Source: Bradyrhizobium semiaridum (GTDB lineage Bacteria; Pseudomonadota; Alphaproteobacteria; Rhizobiales; Xanthobacteraceae). Taken from it: a DNA stretch of 64,000 nt. The stretch covers positions 17,620-81,619 of the forward strand of contig NZ_JAGKJJ010000034.1 of NCBI RefSeq assembly GCF_020329505.1, given 5' to 3'. Position 1 is the first letter of the stretch. Each line of letters opens with the position of its first letter. Shown in pieces: positions 43,591 to 55,060 of this stretch. The position numbers and the translations under genes are program-made. The notes below the pieces were generated by a model. It was given only the letters and a program-made list of their open reading frames with translations. It was not told where the DNA came from and did not search any database.

Positions 43591-43957
43591 GGAAAATCCT
43601 TAGGTCCAAGAGGTGAGGCTGAAGCGGGGCGGACACTCGCCCAATCGCGCCGCGATGACAACGCGAAAGTGTTGTCAAAATGATGAATTCCTTGACATCT
43701 TGGCCAAGTTGACAACCCCCCGACCGGGCCATATCTCTGGCCTATCGTGTCAACGGCGATAGCGCTTATTTTGCTGCGTTTTTGGCCGTTGAACCCAGGA
43801 TGGCCTGTTTCCCACTCAATTGGCGGATGAGCTCCCGGGTCGGGGCCCGAACGCAGCGCGTCACAGTGAGTTGATAGGCGATCCGGTGGACCGTTTCTGG
43901 CTGTAACCGAACACTGAACCAAGACCGAAACTCGAGACCGAAGAACAGGAATTCCGC
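43591..43957. promoter_or_regulatory. Divergent promoter region of parvulin gene and secA
   Basis: This 367-base spacer holds a candidate sigma-70 promoter toward secA: TTGACA at 43709-43714, 17-base spacer, TATCTC at 43732-43737. A second TTGACA lies at 43692-43697. An inverted repeat TGACAAC-N8-GTTGTCA (43656-43677) could be an operator or part of the parvulin promoter. No gene is seen. Confidence 0.4.
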
Positions 43958-46828
<2,871 letters not shown>

Positions 46829-46859
46829 GCGCGTCGGTCGTTGGACCGCGGGCTTATCG

Positions 46860-46885
46860 GGTGGGCAAGCGCAAGCGTGCCCACC
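46860..46885. repeat. GGTGGGCA-TGCCCACC hairpin after secA
   Basis: GGTGGGCA (46860-46867) pairs with TGCCCACC (46878-46885) around AGCGCAAGCG. No T run follows. A more diverged relative (GGTCGGGCAAAGCGAGGCGTG) lies at about 12970-12990. It may act as a stability hairpin or weak terminator. Confidence 0.6.
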
Positions 46886-46934
46886 GTTCTCGCACTGCTC
46901 GTGATCTGACGGCTACGACGCTCTGCGCCCCGCC

Positions 46935-47372
46935 TCACCCCGCATACGCCTTGTCGAGATCGGCAATCACGATCTTTCGCATCTGCAACATCGCCTGCAT
47001 GACGCGGTTCGCCCTGGTGCGATCGGAGTCGCTCAGATAGCGGCCGAGGGTGGTCGGGATCACCTGCCACGACAGGCCGAATTTGTCCTTGAGCCAGCCG
47101 CAGCGCGATTCCTCGCCGCCGTCGGCGGTGAGCCTGTCCCAGAAATAGTCCACCTGCTCCTGGGTCTCGACGCTGAGGAAGAACGACACCGCTTCGTTGA
47201 ATTTGTATTGCGGGCCGCCATTGAGCGCGTGGAAGCGCTGGCCCTCGAGTTCGAAGGTCGCCATGAAGTCGGAGACGTTCTCGACCTTGGCGTTGGGAAA
47301 CACCGATTGGTAGAAGGCGACGGCGTCGCGGACATTGTTGTCGAGCCACAGGAACGGCGTGATCGAAGTCAT
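46935..47372 (-). CDS. VOC superfamily protein (PhnB/3-demethylubiquinone-like)
   Basis: 145 residues. ITPFLWLDNNVRDAVAFYQS, FPNAKVENVSDF, FHALNGGPQYKFNEAVSFFL and VDYFWDRLTADGGEESRCGW match the PhnB-type glyoxalase/bleomycin-resistance fold; the name 3-demethylubiquinone methyltransferase-like is used for it but no methyltransferase activity is implied. Function unknown. Confidence 0.9.
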   Translation of the reverse strand: MTSITPFLWLDNNVRDAVAFYQSVFPNAKVENVSDFMATFELEGQRFHALNGGPQYKFNEAVSFFLSVETQEQVDYFWDRLTADGGEESRCGWLKDKFGLSWQVIPTTLGRYLSDSDRTRANRVMQAMLQMRKIVIADLDKAYAG

Positions 47373-47535
47373 GACTGGGGTCCTCGTTGCGGGTGGGCCG
47401 GATCGCGGCTGCGCGCGAACGGGCGCCGGCGGGCGCGCCCAAAGGACGCGTAAGGCGGGGCGGACCCGACATTGGCCGGGCTATTTTTTCTATGTTGCGA
47501 TGCGGTCGCGCCTGAACTCCGGCGGAGCGGGCGGC

Positions 47536-48045
47536 TCAGTTGGCGCTGCCGATCAGGCTTTCGAGCAGGCGCTTGAGCTCGTTGGTCGATTTGTCGCCAT
47601 AGCTCTCGACGATGTGCTCCTCCTGGCTCACCGCCAGTGAGTTCAGCCGCCGGCACAGCGCCTTGCCGCGGTCGGAGATGAACATCAGCACCTTGCGGCG
47701 GTCCTTGGGATCCTGCACGCGGTAGACCAGCGTGTCCGACACCATGCGGTCGATCATCTTGGTCAGGGTCGGATGGTTGAGCAGCACGGCATCGGCGAGC
47801 TCGCCCATCGAGTGCCCGTTGCCGTCGGACAGCACCTTGAGGATGCGCCACTGCTCGACCGGCACGCCCTCCTTGCTGAGGCGCAGTTCCAACTGCCGGT
47901 TGATCTCCCGGTTGGCTTGCGCGAGCAGGTAGGCGAGGTGTTCGGTGATCGGGGAGTTTTCTTTCGGCGGTTTGGCCACGGCGTCCGACTTCGTATTGGT
48001 CCAAATGAGCGAATGACTGGCAATCTGTGCTGCATCTATATGCAC
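47536..48045 (-). CDS. MarR family transcriptional regulator of amide cluster (putative)
   Basis: 169 residues from a GTG at 48045, chosen because AAGGA ends five bases before it on the coding strand. Winged-helix domain at about 60-150 with GHSMGELADAVLLNHPTLTK and the wing VQDPKDRRKVLMFISDRGK. Divergent from the AmiC-like gene. A palindrome TTGAATATTCAA (48054-48065) overlaps its ribosome site, pointing to autoregulation. A role in controlling the neighbouring amide genes is inference. Confidence 0.88.
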   Translation of the reverse strand: MHIDAAQIASHSLIWTNTKSDAVAKPPKENSPITEHLAYLLAQANREINRQLELRLSKEGVPVEQWRILKVLSDGNGHSMGELADAVLLNHPTLTKMIDRMVSDTLVYRVQDPKDRRKVLMFISDRGKALCRRLNSLAVSQEEHIVESYGDKSTNELKRLLESLIGSAN

Positions 48046-48053
48046 GCCAATCC

Positions 48054-48065
48054 TTGAATATTCAA
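48054..48065. promoter_or_regulatory. Palindromic site TTGAATATTCAA, putative MarR operator
   Basis: A perfect 12-base palindrome in AT-rich DNA between the divergent marR-type gene and the AmiC-like gene. A partial second copy (CAATATTCTCAA) follows directly. Size and position fit a MarR dimer binding site, and its left edge overlaps the Shine-Dalgarno of the regulator. Confidence 0.55.
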
Positions 48066-48158
48066 TATTCTCAAAATAGGATCATTGCCCAACAAAAGGG
48101 CGGTTGCCGCGGCCGCCCGCCGAATGTGCTTTTGTCCCCGGGCCAGACAGGAGTTGGC

Positions 48159-49349
48159 GTGCGCTCGACGGTCACCTTCCCAACTCGCGGCGGCGGGCCC
48201 GCCTTTCCGCCATCTTTGCTGTTGCGGAATCTGTCGTCGCCGACGGCCGATCGCACCCTGTCGCCGGACGATCACGCCGTCTTCAGGCGGCGCGGTACCG
48301 GCAGCAAGCTGAGGGTCGGCGGCTTCATCTGCTGCTCGGGATCGCCGGGCGTTTGGGGGCCGTGCGCCACCAACAGCGCGCAGCTCGCGGTCGCCGAGAT
48401 CAACCGGCGCGGCGGCATCCTCGGCCGCGAGATCGAACTGTCGATCTATGACGCCGGCGGGCCGCCCGATGAAGTCGTGCAGCGCGCCGAGCAGGCGATC
48501 GCCTCCGATGATCTCGACCTCGTCGTCGGCTTGCACACGAGCGCGGTCCGCCTGGCGCTGCGCAAGGTCATCACGCGCCATCGCATCCCCTACATCTACA
48601 CGTCGGTCTATGAGGGCGGCGAGCAGACCCCGGGCGTGGTCGCGATCGGCGAGACGCCGCGCTGGCAGAGCCGGCCGTCGATCCACTGGCTCGCCGACGT
48701 CAGGAAGGCATCGCGCTGGTACCTGATCGGCAGCGACTATGTCTGGCCGTGGCAGTCGCATCGTGCGGTGAAGCGCTACATCGCGGAGACCGGCGGCCAG
48801 GTGGTCGGCGAGGAATTCGTCCCGCTCGGCGAGGACGATCACGAGCCGCATCTGGCGCGCATCCGCGCCGCCAAGCCCGACGTGGTGCTGATTTCGCTGA
48901 TCGGCACCGACAGCATCACCTTCAACCGCGCATTCGGTGAATGTGGGCTCGCCGCGACCACGCTGCGGCTCGGCGGTGCCATGGACGAGACCGTGCTGCT
49001 CGGCATCGGCGCCGACAATTCCGAGAACCTGTTCTGCGCCTCCGGCTATTTTCCCGGCGTCGGCTCGCAGGCCAATGATGATTTCCAGATCCGCTATCGC
49101 GCGATGTTCGGCCCGAATGCGCCGCCGGTCGGCTCGCTCGGCCAGTCCAGTTATGAAGGATTGCGGCTGCTCGAGGCCGCGGCCAACAAGGCCGGCACGC
49201 TGGCGATGGAGCCGTTGATCGCCGCGGCGCGCAACGTCGTCTACACCGGCGCGCGCGGCCCGGTCGCCGTGCGCGACGGCCGCGCCCGGATGTCGATGTA
49301 TCTCGCCGAAGCCGACGGTCTCGACTTCCGGCTGATCAAGCCGATCTGA
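48159..49349 (+). CDS. AmiC-like amide-binding protein (type I periplasmic-binding fold)
   Basis: About 396 residues from the GTG at 48159, selected because AGGAG (48149-48153) precedes it by five bases. The core (from about residue 50) is a type I binding protein: LRVGGFICCSGSPGVWGPCA, QLAVAEINRRGGILGREIEL, TSVYEGGEQTPGVVAIGE, WYLIGSDYVWPWQS, GPVAVRDGRARMSMYLAE. The pattern resembles Pseudomonas AmiC and the FmdD/UrtA binding proteins. The N-terminus lacks a normal signal peptide, so a cytoplasmic sensor role like AmiC is possible. The gene next downstream is an amidase. Confidence 0.78.
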   Translation: MRSTVTFPTRGGGPAFPPSLLLRNLSSPTADRTLSPDDHAVFRRRGTGSKLRVGGFICCSGSPGVWGPCATNSAQLAVAEINRRGGILGREIELSIYDAGGPPDEVVQRAEQAIASDDLDLVVGLHTSAVRLALRKVITRHRIPYIYTSVYEGGEQTPGVVAIGETPRWQSRPSIHWLADVRKASRWYLIGSDYVWPWQSHRAVKRYIAETGGQVVGEEFVPLGEDDHEPHLARIRAAKPDVVLISLIGTDSITFNRAFGECGLAATTLRLGGAMDETVLLGIGADNSENLFCASGYFPGVGSQANDDFQIRYRAMFGPNAPPVGSLGQSSYEGLRLLEAAANKAGTLAMEPLIAAARNVVYTGARGPVAVRDGRARMSMYLAEADGLDFRLIKPI

Positions 49350-49358
49350 CGTTTCTTA

Positions 49359-49473
49359 CCTCTCCCGCTTGCGGGGGAGGTCGCATTGCATCGCAGATGC
49401 AATGCGGGTGGGGGCTCTCTCCACGCTGAGGGCCTCACCTGCGGAGACCCTCCCCCACAAGCGGGAGAGGGAG
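49359..49473. repeat. Intergenic palindromic repeat (CCTCTCCC family)
   Basis: ACCTCTCCCGCTTGCGGGGG at the left and CCACAAGCGGGAGAGGGAG at the right; inside, GCATTGCATCGCAGATGCAATGC forms a perfect stem. Lies between the AmiC-like gene and the amidase gene. Confidence 0.88.
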
Positions 49474-49599
49474 CTTTCGAAATAATACTTGAAAAGGAAA
49501 ATATTTCCGTTTTCAATACCGCCAACACGCCGACGGCTCGCAGCACAAGGACGGGCCGCGGCGCCGTGCCCAGGGATCAACACATCGAGGAGAGCTCCC

Positions 49600-51114
49600 G
49601 TGACCGTCGCCCTTCCCACCCCATCGCAACTTCGCGCCGTCGCCGAACAATGCGGTCTGTCGCTGACCGATGAGGACGTCACTTCGTTCCGCGGCCTGAT
49701 GCAGGGCTCGATCGAGGCCTACAACCTCGTCGCCCAGATGCCCGACGAATTGCCAGAGGTGAAATATCCGCGCACGCCCGGCTATCGGCCGGCACCGGAG
49801 GACAACAAGCACAACGCCTGGTACCGCAAGTCGACCGTGAAGGGCGCGAGCTCCGGCAAGCTCAAGGGAAAGACGGTCGCGCTGAAGGACAACATCATGC
49901 TGGCCGGCGTGCCGATGACCAACGGCTCCTCGACGCTGGAAGGCTATGTGCCCGACTTCGACGCCACCATCGTCACACGCATGCTCGATGCCGGAGCCGA
50001 GATCGTCGGCAAGGTGCATTGCGAGCACTTCTGCCTGTCCGGCGGCAGCCACACCGGCTCCTACGGTCCGGTGCATAATCCGCACAAGATGGGCTACTCG
50101 GCCGGCGGCTCGTCGTCGGGCTCCGGCGTCGTCGTCGCGCTCGGCGAGGTCGACATGGCGATCGGCGGCGACCAGGGCGGTTCGATCCGCATGCCGTCCT
50201 CGTTCTGCGGCACTTACGGCATGAAGCCGACCTGGGGCCTCGTGCCTTACACCGGCATCATGCCGATCGAGATCTTTGTCGACCACACCGGTCCGATGAC
50301 CGCGACCGTGGAAGACAACGCGCTGCTGCTCGAAGTGCTGGCCGGCGACGATGGCTACGATCCGCGCATCAAGGCGCCGAAGGTCGAGGACTACACCAAG
50401 GCGCTGGGCGCCGGCGTCAAGGGCATGAAGATCGGCATCGTCAAGGAAGGCTTTGAACAGCCGACCGCAGAAGCCGCCGTCAACGAAAGCGTGCGCGAGG
50501 CCGCAAAACGCTTCAAGGATCTCGGCGCGAGCATCGAGACCGTGTCGATCCCGATGCACCTCGCCGGCGGCGCGATCTGGACGCCGATCGGTACCGAAGG
50601 CCTGACCCAGACCATGATGTTCGGCGACGGCTACGGCCTCAGCCGCGGCGACCTCTATTCAACCTCGCTGATGGATTTCCATCGCGGCTGGCGCCGCCAG
50701 GCGGATTCGCTGTCCGAGACCACCAAGCTGTTCATGATGCTCGGCACCTACATCAACAACAATTTCGGTCCGCGCTTCTACGGCAAGGCCCTCAACATCT
50801 CGCGGCGGCTGGCCGCGGCCTATGACAAGGCGTTCAAGGACTACGATCTGTTGCTGATGCCGACCACGCCGATGAAGGCGACCAAGCTGCCGGCGCCAGA
50901 CGCCAGCCGCGAGGAATATGTGGCCCGCGCGCTCGAGATGATCTCCAACACCGCGCCGTTCGACATCACCCATCATCCCGCGATGTCGCTGCCCTGCGGC
51001 ATGGTCGACGGCCTGCCGGTCGGCCTGATGCTGGTCGGCCGGATGTTCGAGGAGTCCACCATCTACCGCGCCGCGCATGCCTTCGAGCAGGTCGGCGACT
51101 GGAAGAAGATGTGA
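49600..51114 (+). CDS. Amidase-signature-family amidase (enantioselective/nitrile-pathway type)
   Basis: 504 residues from a GTG at 49600 with GAGGAGAG upstream. It hydrolyses an amide to acid and ammonia. The Ser-cisSer-Lys triad is at Lys96 (ALKDNI), Ser171 (AGGSSSGSG) and Ser195 (GDQGGSIRMP), the same numbers as in the Rhodococcus enantioselective amidase. WYRKSTVKGASSGKLKGKTV, CGTYGMKPTWGLVPYTG and DHTGPMTATVEDNALLL further tie it to that group. The substrate is unknown; no nitrile hydratase is seen nearby. It heads a run of ABC importer genes, supporting uptake and use of an external amide. Confidence 0.92.
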   Translation: MTVALPTPSQLRAVAEQCGLSLTDEDVTSFRGLMQGSIEAYNLVAQMPDELPEVKYPRTPGYRPAPEDNKHNAWYRKSTVKGASSGKLKGKTVALKDNIMLAGVPMTNGSSTLEGYVPDFDATIVTRMLDAGAEIVGKVHCEHFCLSGGSHTGSYGPVHNPHKMGYSAGGSSSGSGVVVALGEVDMAIGGDQGGSIRMPSSFCGTYGMKPTWGLVPYTGIMPIEIFVDHTGPMTATVEDNALLLEVLAGDDGYDPRIKAPKVEDYTKALGAGVKGMKIGIVKEGFEQPTAEAAVNESVREAAKRFKDLGASIETVSIPMHLAGGAIWTPIGTEGLTQTMMFGDGYGLSRGDLYSTSLMDFHRGWRRQADSLSETTKLFMMLGTYINNNFGPRFYGKALNISRRLAAAYDKAFKDYDLLLMPTTPMKATKLPAPDASREEYVARALEMISNTAPFDITHHPAMSLPCGMVDGLPVGLMLVGRMFEESTIYRAAHAFEQVGDWKKM

Positions 51115-51153
51115 GGCGCGCCTTGTCGCAACTCGACGGATGGATCGGACGCC

Positions 51154-52011
51154 ATGGCCACTAGCTTCGCCGCGGCGTTCGAGATCGTGAGCTTCGGCGC
51201 GATCATCGTGCTGGTCGTGCTCGGGCTCGGCATCATCGCCAGCATGATGGGCATCTTCAACTTCGCGCAGGGCGAGTTCGTCCTGCTCGGCGCCTATGTC
51301 ACGTACCTCGCCTCCGCGCACGGCGTGCCGATCTGGGCCGGCATGGTCGCCGCGCCCTTCGTGGTCGGCGCGCTCGGCTTCGTGCTGGAAGCCTTGATCA
51401 TCCGCCGCTTCTACGCCGCGCCGATCGTGGCGATGCTCGGTACCTACGCGCTCGGCCTGATCATCCGCGAGAGCGTGCGCGGCCTGATCGGCGGCTTCTA
51501 TCTCACAGTGCCGGAGCCGATCGGCGGCTCGATCGACCTCGGCTCGATCCACATCTCGGCCTGGCGCTTCACCATCATCGTGATTACGCTGCTGGTGATG
51601 GCCGCCTGCTACCTGCTGCTGGCACGCACCTCTTTCGGTCTGCGCGTGCGCGCCACACTGGAGAATCCGGCGCTGGCCCGTGCCTCCGGCATTTCCACGC
51701 CGCTGATCTACGGCGCGACGTTTGCGTTCGGTGCCGCGCTGGCGGGTCTCGCCGGCGCGCTGATCGTGCCGGTGTTCAGCCTGTTCGCCGATCTCGGCAT
51801 CCGCTTCCTGATCCAGGGCTTCGTCGCGGTCATGGTCGGCGGGGTCGGCTCCTTCATCGGGCCGGTCGCCGGCGCCGGCGTGATCGGCACGCTGAGCGCG
51901 GCGCTGCCATGGGTCATGTCGCCCGTCGTCGCCGACGTGCTCGTCTTCGTGCTCGCCATTGCCTTCATCAAATTCAGGCCGCAGGGCCTCATCGCCGGAA
52001 AAGGGGTTTAG
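51154..52011 (+). CDS. ABC transporter permease, LivH/UrtB type
   Basis: 285 residues with about eight hydrophobic segments. LGLGIIASMMGIFNFAQGEF (residues about 23-42), RASGISTPLIYGATFAFGAA and MVGGVGSFIGPVAGAGVIG are LivH motifs. 39 bases after the amidase stop, 4 bases before the binding-protein gene. Substrate presumed to be the compound used by the amidase. Confidence 0.93.
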   Translation: MATSFAAAFEIVSFGAIIVLVVLGLGIIASMMGIFNFAQGEFVLLGAYVTYLASAHGVPIWAGMVAAPFVVGALGFVLEALIIRRFYAAPIVAMLGTYALGLIIRESVRGLIGGFYLTVPEPIGGSIDLGSIHISAWRFTIIVITLLVMAACYLLLARTSFGLRVRATLENPALARASGISTPLIYGATFAFGAALAGLAGALIVPVFSLFADLGIRFLIQGFVAVMVGGVGSFIGPVAGAGVIGTLSAALPWVMSPVVADVLVFVLAIAFIKFRPQGLIAGKGV

Positions 52012-52015
52012 TCAC

Positions 52016-53236
52016 ATGTCCATTGATCGCATCAATCTGACCCGCCGCCGTTTCATGAGCAATTTTGCCTTTGCCACCGGTGCGATTGCGACCGGCGTCG
52101 GCAGCTGGGTGGTCCGTCCCGATTGGGCCAACGCCGCCGAGGGCCCGATCAAGGTCGGCATCGCGACCGACCTCACCGGGCCGATCGCCTATGCCGGCAA
52201 TGCCGACGCCAACGTCGCCAAGATGGTGATCAAGGAGATCAATGCCGCCGGCGGCCTGCTCGGCCGGCCGCTTGAGCTCTATATCGAGGACACCGCGTCG
52301 AACGAATCGGTCGCGGTCGGCAACGTCCGCAAGCTGATCCAGCGCGACAAGGTCGACATGGTACTGGGCGGCATCACCTCGTCGATGCGCAACGCGATCA
52401 AGGATCCGATCGTCGCCCGCGGCAAGACGCTCTACATCTATCCGCAGCTCTATGAGGGCAAAGAGTGCACGCCCTATCTGTTCTGCACCGGCCCGACCCC
52501 GGCGCAGCAGTGCGACGAGTTCATTCCCTGGCTGATCAAGAACGGCGGCAAGAAGTTCGCGCTGCCGAGCGCCAACTATGTCTGGCCGCACACGCTCAAT
52601 GTCTATGCCCGCAAGGTGATCGAGCAGAACGGCGGCGAGGTGGTGTTCGAGGAATACTACCCGCTCGACCAGGTGGATTTCTCGGCGACCGTCAACCGCA
52701 TCATCTCCAACAAGGTCGACGTGGTCTTCAACACCGTGATCCCGCCCGGCGTTGGCCCGTTCTTCAAGCAGCTCTATGAAGCCGGCTTCCTGAAGAGCGG
52801 CGGGCGGCTGGCCTGCGTCTACTATGACGAGAACACGCTCAACATCAACCAGGCCAACGAGATCGAGGGGCTGGCGAGCTGTCTCGACTATTTCAAGGTG
52901 CTGACCAAGGACGATCCGGTCAGCGCCAAGATCCAGGCGGCCTATGAGAAGGACTTCCCCGGCACCTTCCTGTTCGCCGCCGGCAGCGCCGCGACCGGAA
53001 CATATCGCGGCCTCAAGCTGTGGGAAGCGGCGGTCAAGGAGGCCGGCAAGGTCGACCGCGACGCGGTTGCGGCCGCGCTCGATCATGCCAAGATCGCCGA
53101 AGGGCCGGGCGGTCCGGCCGAGATGGTGTCGGGCAAGCGGCACTGCAAGATGAACATGTACACGGCCGTCGCCAAGGCCGGGACCTATGAGGTCGTCGCG
53201 CGCAGCAACGGTCTCGTCGATCCCAAGGAATGCTGA
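52016..53236 (+). CDS. ABC transporter substrate-binding protein, urea/amide type
   Basis: 406 residues from the ATG at 52016 with AAAAGGGG upstream. A twin-arginine leader (LTRRRFMSNFAFATGAIATG) indicates Tat export. VGIATDLTGPIAYAGNADAN, EINAAGGLLGRPLELYIEDT, LYIYPQLYEGKECTPYLFCT and PPGVGPFFKQLYEAGF resemble UrtA/FmdD proteins that bind urea or short amides; the YPQLYEGKE loop is a common ligand-contact region. Two Cys pairs could form disulfides. Confidence 0.92.
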   Translation: MSIDRINLTRRRFMSNFAFATGAIATGVGSWVVRPDWANAAEGPIKVGIATDLTGPIAYAGNADANVAKMVIKEINAAGGLLGRPLELYIEDTASNESVAVGNVRKLIQRDKVDMVLGGITSSMRNAIKDPIVARGKTLYIYPQLYEGKECTPYLFCTGPTPAQQCDEFIPWLIKNGGKKFALPSANYVWPHTLNVYARKVIEQNGGEVVFEEYYPLDQVDFSATVNRIISNKVDVVFNTVIPPGVGPFFKQLYEAGFLKSGGRLACVYYDENTLNINQANEIEGLASCLDYFKVLTKDDPVSAKIQAAYEKDFPGTFLFAAGSAATGTYRGLKLWEAAVKEAGKVDRDAVAAALDHAKIAEGPGGPAEMVSGKRHCKMNMYTAVAKAGTYEVVARSNGLVDPKEC

Positions 53237-53243
53237 GACAACG

Positions 53244-54326
53244 ATGGGTGGAGCAAAGCAGGCCCTCGCTGAAGTCAGCGAGGGACCAGATGCCGTGACG
53301 GGTGAAGTGGCTCCGGCCGCAGGCGAAGCAGCGCGACCGGCCGCGGCAGGATGGAAAATCCTGCCGATCGTGGAAGGGCTGGTGCTGCTCGTGGCACTGT
53401 TCCTGCCGCTGGTGCTGCAGGATTACCTCACGGTGTTCGCCACCCGTGTCGTCATCCTCGCGTTGTTCGCGATCTCGTTCGACCTGGTATGGGGCTATGC
53501 CGGCATCATGAGCTTCGGCCAGGCGCTGTTCTTCGGTGCGGCCGGCTATGGCGTCGCGCTGCTGGCGCGCGATCTCGGCGTCACCTCCATCCTGCTGATC
53601 CTGCCCGCGGGCGCGCTGATCGGGCTCACCGCCGCGCTGCTGCTCGGCGGCTTCCTGCTGCTTGGCCGCTATCCGTCGAGCGTGATCTTCGTTTCGCTCG
53701 GCACGCTCACCGGCTCCTACGCGGCCGATCGCCTCGCGCGTGGCTGGTACTATCTCGGCGGTCAGAACGGCATCCCGTCGATCCCGCCGCTGTCGCTCGG
53801 CTCGATCGATATTTCGGAAGGTCCGGTCTACTATTATCTCGCGCTCGGTATCCTCGTCGTCATCTATCTGCTGTGCCGTTTCCTGGTGCGCTCGCAGTTC
53901 GGCCTCGCGCTGGCCGGCCTGCGCGAGAACGAGCAGCGCATCGCCTTCTTCGGCTACAAGGCGCAGCACCTGAAGGCGATCATCTTCGCGATCGGCGGCA
54001 CCATCGCCGGCCTCGCCGGCAGCCTCTACGCCTTCCACGAGGGCTTCGTCTGGCCCAACATGCTCGGTGTCGTGTTCTCGACCCAGGTCGTGCTCTATGT
54101 GCTGTTCGGCGGCTCCGGCACGCTGATCGGCGCCGTGATCGGCACCGTCATCATCGAGGGCGTCAGCTTCTGGCTGTCGGACAATTACCGCGACGTCTGG
54201 CCGATCATCCTCGGCGTGCTGCTGCTGCTGGTCATCATGTTCCGTCCGCTCGGCCTGATCTCCTTCGTGCTCGGCGAGCGCGAGCGAGTCGGCAGTTTCG
54301 GCAAAGTGCCGAAGGAGAGCCGGTAA
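53244..54326 (+). CDS. ABC transporter permease, LivM/UrtC type
   Basis: 360 residues from the ATG at 53244 (ATG seven bases after the previous stop). About ten hydrophobic segments after a polar 35-residue N-terminal extension rich in Ala. SFDLVWGYAGIMSFGQALFF and RENEQRIAFFGYKAQHLKAI are LivM motifs. Its stop overlaps the following ATPase start by one base (TAATG). Confidence 0.93.
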   Translation: MGGAKQALAEVSEGPDAVTGEVAPAAGEAARPAAAGWKILPIVEGLVLLVALFLPLVLQDYLTVFATRVVILALFAISFDLVWGYAGIMSFGQALFFGAAGYGVALLARDLGVTSILLILPAGALIGLTAALLLGGFLLLGRYPSSVIFVSLGTLTGSYAADRLARGWYYLGGQNGIPSIPPLSLGSIDISEGPVYYYLALGILVVIYLLCRFLVRSQFGLALAGLRENEQRIAFFGYKAQHLKAIIFAIGGTIAGLAGSLYAFHEGFVWPNMLGVVFSTQVVLYVLFGGSGTLIGAVIGTVIIEGVSFWLSDNYRDVWPIILGVLLLLVIMFRPLGLISFVLGERERVGSFGKVPKESR

Positions 54327-55060
54327 TGCCGCTGCTTGAAGCCTCCGGAATCAGCAAGGTGTTCGGCAAGCTCACCGCGCTCGACGGCGCCGCGCTCACC
54401 GTCGGCGAGAACGAGTTTCACGGCCTGATCGGCCCGAACGGCTCGGGCAAGAGCACGCTGATGAAATGCATCGCCGGCGCCGAGGTGCCGACCACGGGCA
54501 AGGTCTCGTTCGTCAACACCGACATCACCGCCTTCACGCCGACCGAGCGCGCCCGCGCCGGCATGAGCCTGAAGTTCCAGATCACCTCGGTGCTGCCGAC
54601 GCTGACGCTGTACGACAACATCCTGCTGGCGTTGCAGGCGCAGTCCTCGCTGCTCGATCTGGTGTTCTCGCGCACCCGCCGCGCGCTGCACGACCAGGTG
54701 ATGACGATGCTGACCCAGTTCCGTCTCGCCGATCGTGCCTTTGACGCCGCCGCGAACCTCTCGCACGGCCAGCAGCAATGGCTGGAGATCGCGATGGCGC
54801 TGGCCGGCAAGCCGCGGCTGTTGCTGCTGGACGAGCCGACCGGCGGCATGAGTCTCGAGGAGCGCCGCGTTACCGGCGAGTTGTTGCAGCCGATTAAGCA
54901 GCATTGCTCGCTCGTCATCGTCGAGCACGACCTCGATTTCATCCGCGACATCTGCGACCGTCTCACCGTGCTCGATCAGGGCAAGGTGCTGGCGTCAGGG
55001 ACGATCGCGGAAATCCAGGCCAACAAGAGCGTCCAGGAGATTTATCTTCGCCGTGCCTGA
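54326..55060 (+). CDS. ABC transporter ATPase, LivG/UrtD type
   Basis: 244 residues. Walker A GPNGSGKSTLM, signature LSHGQQQWLEIA (UrtD-like rather than LSGGQ), Walker B LLLLDEPTGGMSLEE, and a C-terminal SVQEIYLRRA typical of LivG. The LSHGQQQWLEI form is common in the urea/amide importer subgroup. Translation is coupled to the genes on both sides. Confidence 0.94.
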   Translation: MPLLEASGISKVFGKLTALDGAALTVGENEFHGLIGPNGSGKSTLMKCIAGAEVPTTGKVSFVNTDITAFTPTERARAGMSLKFQITSVLPTLTLYDNILLALQAQSSLLDLVFSRTRRALHDQVMTMLTQFRLADRAFDAAANLSHGQQQWLEIAMALAGKPRLLLLDEPTGGMSLEERRVTGELLQPIKQHCSLVIVEHDLDFIRDICDRLTVLDQGKVLASGTIAEIQANKSVQEIYLRRA

